17,200 nucleotides of DNA from Sphingomonadales bacterium (GTDB taxonomy: Bacteria; Bacteroidota; Bacteroidia; UBA7662): NCBI GenBank assembly GCA_016872125.1, contig VHBD01000015.1, positions 1 to 17,200 on the forward strand, written 5' to 3'. Below the pieces are notes generated by a model, which was not told where the DNA came from, did not search any database, and was given only the letters and a program-made list of their open reading frames with translations. A program made the translations under genes and the position numbers. Position 1 is the stretch's first letter, and every line of letters begins with the position of its first letter. This document shows positions 12,518 through 17,200 of this stretch, one piece after another.

Positions 12518-15247
12518 TTGAATCAAGATTCGTCACGGCCTCCGAAAATTAAAGTTGGGATTCTATTCGGTGGAAATTCCCGCGAAAGGGAAGTTTCTTT
12601 TGCAGGAGGGCGTACGGTTTATGATTTGTTAAACAAAAGCATTTTTGAAGCCGTACCGCTTTTTGTGGATTCTTTTGGAAATTTGGTGGAATTGGATTGG
12701 CCCTTTTTGTACAAAGGAAGTATTCGAGACTTTTATCCTTCCAGCCTTCCATTCCACCACGAAGACAAGGTTTCGCTTGCTGAATCATCCAAGGAGGTGT
12801 CTTCCAGGGCCTGGATGCCCTATGCCGAACAGCACGAAGACGCTCACCTTCATGCAGAGGAATGGAGAAAGGCCATTGGGAAACCTATAGCGTGGGAGGA
12901 TTTATCCTGGCGAATTGATTTGGTTTTTATGGCATTGCATGGAAGGAATGGAGAAGACGGTCGGGTGCAATCGATTTTGGACTTTTGGGAGATACCCTAT
13001 ACGGGCTGCGGCCCTCGAGCAGCTGCATGGGCAATGAACAAAGTCGCACAGCGTCACGATATGCAGGTTTCAGGTTGGGATGTTCCAAAATTCTTGGCCA
13101 TACCAAGGACAGGTTGGGTGGGGGAGAATGCTTTTGCGAGGGAACAGTGGGTTGGAAAGATCATGACTCAATTTCCAAACGGTTGCGTGATCAAGGCTGC
13201 CAACCAAGGGAGCAGTATTGGTCTGACCTTGTTGCGAAACGTAGATACGGTTGCCCTCGAAGAAGCTATCGACAAAGCCTTTTTCACGGCCAAGATCCGC
13301 AAGGCGGAATATCAGAAGGCTGGGGAAACGGCCTTGGATCGTTTGGCCGATTTTCGTACAGGTATCGGATTTCCATTGAGAGATAGAACCTCCGGGGTAG
13401 TGTGGTTCTCACCCGCAGCTTGGGAACATTGGTTTCTCCATGAATTCACAGGCGATGTTTGCGAGATGGAATCCTTGGATTCAGAAACCGATGTTTTAGT
13501 TGAAGAAATCATTGTTGGTAAAGAATTCTCTTGCATTGTTTTGGAAAAATCAGATGCAACGGTTTCTGCCTTGCCGCCTACAGAAATTACTTCTTCCCAA
13601 GAATTTTACGATTATCGTTCCAAATATCTTCCCGGTCTTGCACGCAAAAAAACTCCGATTGATTTGCCGGATGAACAAATTCACCTAATCCGTAGGGCTT
13701 GTGAGCGATTGTTCAAAGACTTTGATTTCTCGGTCTATGCGCGCATTGACGGTTTTGTGACCACCGCCGGGCGGATCTATTTGAATGATCCTAACACCAC
13801 ATCGGGGATGATGCCTTCATCATTCTTTTTTCAGCAGGCTGCAGAAATTGGACTAAGACCTTCCGCTTTTCTCTCCTATATCATTAGCGCTTCCCTCCAC
13901 GCAAGGATCAAAGCGAACCCATCCTCCATACGCTGCGGTAAACTCGCCGAACAGCTTCGCCTATCCCTTCAACATACCATGCATGGCCAAGGAAATCGCA
14001 AGCGAATCGGGGTGCTCATGGGGGGGTACTCCTCTGAAAAACATATTTCGGTGGAGTCAGGACGAAATATTTTCGAAAAAATTTCTTCTACCGAAGGTTA
14101 CAATCCCATATCTATGTTTCTGAGCGGTAATGCCCAGCAATGGGATCTCCATGAATTGCCCATGCATCTTCATTTGAAGGATAATGCTGATGATATTATG
14201 GCTGGAATTCATGAGGTTTCAAGACCAAAGGTGATTGGGGAAATTCGCAATGATTTCAAGGAAATTCTGGAGACCTTCGCCCCCAATGCCTTGGAATTTG
14301 CGAAGCCTTTAGCGTGGGAGGATTTGGCGAATCAAGTTGATTTTGTGTTTATTGCTCTGCATGGTCGACCCGGCGAAGACGGGGCCTTGCAAGAACGATT
14401 GGACACCCTTGGTATACCCTATAACGGATCGGGGGTCAAAAGCAGTTCCCTCACCATCGACAAGTTTTTAACCGGTCAAATGCTTCGTGCGTCAGGCCTT
14501 CAAGTGGCCGAACAGCGCCGAATTACCACGGAAGATTGGCGTAAGGGATTCGATGAACCGTTCCTCAAAGTAGAAGGACGTTGGCCCATGATCGCCAAAC
14601 CGCTTGATGATGGATGCTCTACTGCGGTTTATCGTTTGACATGCAGGGAAGAATTGGAAGCCTATGCGCAATTGACTTTCCGTGAAGACGATCAGTGGCC
14701 ATTGGAAGCTGCTTCCTTGCTGAAGGTTCCCGGATCGGAATGGTTTAACCGTTCGAAGGCATTCTTGCTCGAGGAGTTCATATCAGAACGGGAAAACGAG
14801 TATTTTCTGGAAATCACCGGCGCCATGTTGGTTGAATCCAAACCCGGAGGTCATCGGGATTACGAAGTATTCGAACCTTCCGAAAGCATTGCCGGTGAGG
14901 GGATCCTTAGCCTCGAAGAAAAGTTTCTGGCAGGACAAGGTACTAACATCACCCCAGCTCGATTCTCGCTGGAGCCTTCCGAGCAAGTTCGGATCATGGA
15001 TAAGGTGCAGGAAACACTTCGTAAAGCGGCCGAGGTGGCCGGTGTGGAAGGCTACTGCAGGATTGATGCCTTTGTGGGAATTTCCAACGCAGGAGAAATT
15101 CGAGTGGTGATCATCGAGATCAACTCCTTGCCGGGCATGACGCCGGCCACTTGCATCTACCATCAGGCTGCACTCGCAGGTTACACCCCACATCAATTTA
15201 TTGAGCGCATTATCGCGCTAGGATTTGAAAGAATTTTGAACTCATGA
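12518..15247 (+). CDS. Tandem-duplicated D-Ala-D-Ala ligase-like ATP-grasp protein
   Basis: 909 residues, against roughly 300-370 for an ordinary Ddl. Two full ligase-like halves lie in one frame: about 11-470 and 495-905. Both have the N-terminal GG-S-E-S signature (GGNSREREVS at 18-27, GGYSSEKHIS at 502-511). Both also have AWEDL...DxVFxALHGRxGEDG (125-148 and 599-622), GIPY/EIPY-TGxG and RID. The shared AWEDL region and an insert of about 70 residues before ALHG show duplication of an already enlarged ancestor. Half 1 keeps the ATP loop GSSIG (231-235) and omega loop FYDYRSKY, but its metal site reads DPNTTSG instead of ExNxxPG. Half 2 keeps EINSLPGMT (867-875), but its ATP loop reads DDGCSTAV and FYDY is lost. 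Expected product: D-alanyl-D-alanine for peptidoglycan, favoured by the PASTA neighbour; another dipeptide is possible. TTG 12518 is forced by a TGA at 12500 and the lack of a nearby ATG. Confidence 0.85.
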   Translation: MNQDSSRPPKIKVGILFGGNSREREVSFAGGRTVYDLLNKSIFEAVPLFVDSFGNLVELDWPFLYKGSIRDFYPSSLPFHHEDKVSLAESSKEVSSRAWMPYAEQHEDAHLHAEEWRKAIGKPIAWEDLSWRIDLVFMALHGRNGEDGRVQSILDFWEIPYTGCGPRAAAWAMNKVAQRHDMQVSGWDVPKFLAIPRTGWVGENAFAREQWVGKIMTQFPNGCVIKAANQGSSIGLTLLRNVDTVALEEAIDKAFFTAKIRKAEYQKAGETALDRLADFRTGIGFPLRDRTSGVVWFSPAAWEHWFLHEFTGDVCEMESLDSETDVLVEEIIVGKEFSCIVLEKSDATVSALPPTEITSSQEFYDYRSKYLPGLARKKTPIDLPDEQIHLIRRACERLFKDFDFSVYARIDGFVTTAGRIYLNDPNTTSGMMPSSFFFQQAAEIGLRPSAFLSYIISASLHARIKANPSSIRCGKLAEQLRLSLQHTMHGQGNRKRIGVLMGGYSSEKHISVESGRNIFEKISSTEGYNPISMFLSGNAQQWDLHELPMHLHLKDNADDIMAGIHEVSRPKVIGEIRNDFKEILETFAPNALEFAKPLAWEDLANQVDFVFIALHGRPGEDGALQERLDTLGIPYNGSGVKSSSLTIDKFLTGQMLRASGLQVAEQRRITTEDWRKGFDEPFLKVEGRWPMIAKPLDDGCSTAVYRLTCREELEAYAQLTFREDDQWPLEAASLLKVPGSEWFNRSKAFLLEEFISERENEYFLEITGAMLVESKPGGHRDYEVFEPSESIAGEGILSLEEKFLAGQGTNITPARFSLEPSEQVRIMDKVQETLRKAAEVAGVEGYCRIDAFVGISNAGEIRVVIIEINSLPGMTPATCIYHQAALAGYTPHQFIERIIALGFERILNS

Positions 15248-15984
15248 TATCGCCCGTTCGCAAATTTTGGATACAATTCCTAGTACTTAATTTATTGCTG
15301 GTGCTTGGCACTCTAGCGGCATTGAACATGTACACTTCCCATGGCGAGGCGGTTGAGGTTCCCTCTTTGTTAGGCAAGTCATTTGAAGAAGCCGAATCCC
15401 TTTTGGTGGCATTGGATTTGGAAGCTGTGGTAACGGATTCCCAATTTACCGAAGGTTTCGATCCTTCAGCCGTGGTGGCGACTGACCCCTCGTCCGGACT
15501 TTTGGTCAAGAAAGGCCGCAGGGTGTATTTGACCCTCAATTTGGCAGACTTGCCCATGGTGGCGCTTCCCCAACTGGCTGATTTGTCCTTACGTAAAGCC
15601 ACGCTTGATTTGCAAAACAAAGGCTTCAAAGTTGGGCAACTGCTATACCAGCCAGATATAGCGCATAATGTTGTGCTTGAGGGTAGGCGTAATGGTCTTA
15701 GTGTGGCTGCCGGCACCCCGCTTGCTCGTGGAACTGCCATTGATTTGGTTATTGGCTTGGGTAATATGGATTCTTTGGTGGAGGTTCCTTCCCTGATCGG
15801 TCTTACCTTGGACGAAGCTCGAATATTCCTTGCTGAATCGGCCTTGTCTTTGGGTTCTGTTAACTTTTTGGGAGAGGTATCCGACAGCTCCAAGGCGCTC
15901 ATTGTTCGCCAACGTCCTATGCCCGGGGGCAATAAGGGGATGGTCAAGGCGTTGGAATTTGTGGACTTATGGTTGGCCGATTGA
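15244..15984 (+). CDS. Membrane-anchored PASTA-domain protein
   Basis: A 246-residue protein with a short basic start (MISPVRKFW), one transmembrane segment at about 10-30, and three PASTA repeats outside the membrane. The repeats cover about 37-98 (VEVPSLLGKSFEEAESLL...VKKGRRVYLTL), 107-172 (LPQLADLSLRKATLDL...LARGTAIDLVIG) and 178-245 (VEVPSLIGLTLDEARIFL). PASTA repeats bind peptidoglycan or muropeptides in other bacteria, often as part of Ser/Thr kinases or PBP2x; there is no kinase or transpeptidase domain here. The start codon overlaps the ligase stop (ATGA), so the two are translationally coupled, consistent with a shared cell-wall role. The pairing of ddl with a stand-alone PASTA protein is a known Bacteroidota arrangement, usually followed by an RluA-type pseudouridine synthase (recollection), which is replaced here by a large secreted protein. 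Confidence 0.92.
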   Translation: MISPVRKFWIQFLVLNLLLVLGTLAALNMYTSHGEAVEVPSLLGKSFEEAESLLVALDLEAVVTDSQFTEGFDPSAVVATDPSSGLLVKKGRRVYLTLNLADLPMVALPQLADLSLRKATLDLQNKGFKVGQLLYQPDIAHNVVLEGRRNGLSVAAGTPLARGTAIDLVIGLGNMDSLVEVPSLIGLTLDEARIFLAESALSLGSVNFLGEVSDSSKALIVRQRPMPGGNKGMVKALEFVDLWLAD

Positions 15985-17200
15985 TTCGCTGCATTGGACT
16001 TGTTGGGCTCTTGTCTTTGGCAAGTTGGGGCAAAGTCATGGCCCAAGAGGGTATTTACCCGATTCGGCTTAACCCCATTCTCCGGGACCATCATGCTCCA
16101 AGTGCAGCAAGCCTTCATGCAAGGACTCAGCGTTCCACAGATACCTTGGCTTTGCCCTTTGTGGATGACTTCTCCCATTCAGGATATTTTCCTGACCCTC
16201 ACCTTTGGGCTGATCGTCATGTTTTTCGTAACAACGATATGGCAATTCGTCCTCCTGGACAAGGTTTTGTGACCTTTGATGGGTTGGATTCTACGGGTAG
16301 GCCTTACGATAACAGCTCCTTGTCCGCCTCGGGTCGAGCAGATTTTTTGACTTCGAGGCCTCTCCGCCTTGGAGGGTATTCCGCTGTGGATTCGTTGTTT
16401 TTGACTTTTGCGTATCAACCGGCTGGTTGGTCCGAAAGCCCTGAGCCCACAGACTCATTGATTTTAGAATTTCAGTCTAGCAGCGGGTCATGGAATAAGG
16501 TCTGGCATGCGAACGGTTCATCGGTTCAGCCATTTCGATTTGCGGTTATTGGTCTAAGCGATCCGCAGTACCTCTACGATGGCATGCGAATGCGATGGGT
16601 CAATTACGGGTCACTTACAGGTTTGGTGGATTGTTGGCATTTGGATTATGTGTTTCTCGATGCCGGTAGAACAAGCTCGGATACCCTCTTTGATGATATT
16701 GCCTTGGTGCAAACCAATGCAACATATTTGCGACCCTATCGGAGCATGCCGCTCAATCAATTTATGGAGGATACTTCCAGATTCTTGAACCCAACCCACG
16801 GTGTATCGGTGGTGAACAACGGGAGTACAGTGACCTACGATCGATCTTACCGGGTCTTTGCCCAAAACGCTTCTGTTCCGTTGATCAACAGCAATCCTTT
16901 GCCTTCTTTAGCCCTAGGGACCTTGAGCAGTTCGGGATTGATTTTTCAGCGATTTGCCGTTCCGACAAGCAGCGCGGATAGTCTGACCCTTCGAATTGAA
17001 TACGTGGTGCAGACCCCTAGTGACTACCTCCCTCGTAACGATACCTTGAACGAGGGCGTCAAACTTTGGAATGAGTTTGCTTACGATGATGGAACAGCCG
17101 AAACCGGCTACGGAATTAACGTAGTCGCTGGTTCTTGTGCAAATAAATTTTGGTTATCCAAACCCGACACCCTGAGGGGTGTTTGGATGTATTTTACCCA
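15969..17200 (+). CDS. Large secreted protein, N-terminal part (gene runs off the right edge)
   Basis: 410 codons are visible and remain open at the window end. ATG 15969 lies in frame, 16 bases inside the PASTA gene, and opens a clear Sec signal peptide: basic start MVGRLIRC, hydrophobic core GLVGLLSLA, cleavage expected after VMA (residues about 23-25). The mature part is rich in S, D, W, Y and G, with beta-sandwich-like stretches (DFSHSGYFPDPHLWAD, FLTSRPLRLGGYSAVDSLFLTFAYQ, CWHLDYVFLD, EFAYDDGTAETGYGI). Such sequences are typical of the N-terminal part of large Bacteroidota proteins that end with a type A C-terminal sorting domain for the type IX secretion system. That domain would be beyond the window, so this is inference. 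No catalytic motif is visible. TTG 15981, overlapping the PASTA stop, is a weaker alternative start. Confidence 0.82.
   Translation, partial: MVGRLIRCIGLVGLLSLASWGKVMAQEGIYPIRLNPILRDHHAPSAASLHARTQRSTDTLALPFVDDFSHSGYFPDPHLWADRHVFRNNDMAIRPPGQGFVTFDGLDSTGRPYDNSSLSASGRADFLTSRPLRLGGYSAVDSLFLTFAYQPAGWSESPEPTDSLILEFQSSSGSWNKVWHANGSSVQPFRFAVIGLSDPQYLYDGMRMRWVNYGSLTGLVDCWHLDYVFLDAGRTSSDTLFDDIALVQTNATYLRPYRSMPLNQFMEDTSRFLNPTHGVSVVNNGSTVTYDRSYRVFAQNASVPLINSNPLPSLALGTLSSSGLIFQRFAVPTSSADSLTLRIEYVVQTPSDYLPRNDTLNEGVKLWNEFAYDDGTAETGYGINVVAGSCANKFWLSKPDTLRGVWMYFT

Noticed and set aside
12518..15247. Two separate ddl genes joined by a sequencing error
   Set aside because: The frame is continuous through the linker (about residues 470-495), with no stop or frame shift near the junction and no stand-alone start signal for the second half.
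15210..16178. 322-residue minus-strand frame opposite the PASTA gene
   Set aside because: It is rich in S, K, P and T with no domain, and antisense to a gene with a clear membrane segment and three PASTA repeats.
1..17200. CRISPR arrays, tRNAs, insertion sequences or prophage genes
   Set aside because: No regularly spaced repeats, cloverleaf sequence, transposase, integrase or phage gene was seen on either strand.

Overview
The window looks like chromosomal DNA of a Bacteroidota bacterium, most likely a Flavobacteriales/Cryomorphaceae-type lineage (inference). The grounds are the Bacteroidota -7 promoter element TAnnTTTG in front of several genes, the lack of clear Shine-Dalgarno sites, a Bacteroidota-type GlmM, the neighbourhood of a D-Ala-D-Ala ligase-like gene with a PASTA protein, the pairing of a LuxC-type acyl-CoA reductase with a dicluster ferredoxin, and a large secreted protein of the kind that usually carries a type IX secretion signal. 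No insertion sequence, tRNA, CRISPR array or phage gene is visible. Genes are packed, often overlapping by a few bases, and no stretch longer than about 140 bases lacks a gene.

Positions 1-1110, minus strand: the N-terminal 232 residues of an NtrC-like response regulator that has lost the GAFTGA loop, then the RNase P RNA gene rnpB (about 787-1100), which begins just after a phosphohexomutase gene (1110-2513). Positions 2616-5900, plus strand: a small conserved-looking acidic protein, then a lipoprotein of the MbnP copper-protein family followed by two di-heme MauG/MbnH/cytochrome c peroxidase-family lipoproteins. Both peroxidases are forced to start at TTG codons. In the studied methanobactin system, an MbnH enzyme oxidises a tryptophan of MbnP to make a copper site; here the pair occurs with no methanobactin genes in view. 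Convergent to these is a membrane-anchored HtrA/Deg protease (5907-7373).

Positions 7510-10997, plus strand: dapF, glmM and a cysteine desulfurase. The first two supply peptidoglycan precursors (meso-diaminopimelate and glucosamine-1-phosphate). A LuxC-type acyl-CoA reductase (minus, 10980-12080) and a two-cluster ferredoxin (plus, 12124-12474) diverge from a 43-base spacer with a perfect 10-bp palindrome at its middle.

Positions 12518-17200, plus strand: a 909-residue protein made of two complete D-Ala-D-Ala ligase-like ATP-grasp halves, a membrane-anchored three-PASTA protein, and the start of a large secreted protein, with all gene borders overlapping. The ligase is the most unusual object here: each half has lost a different part of the catalytic consensus, so the two may have specialised or may complement one another.
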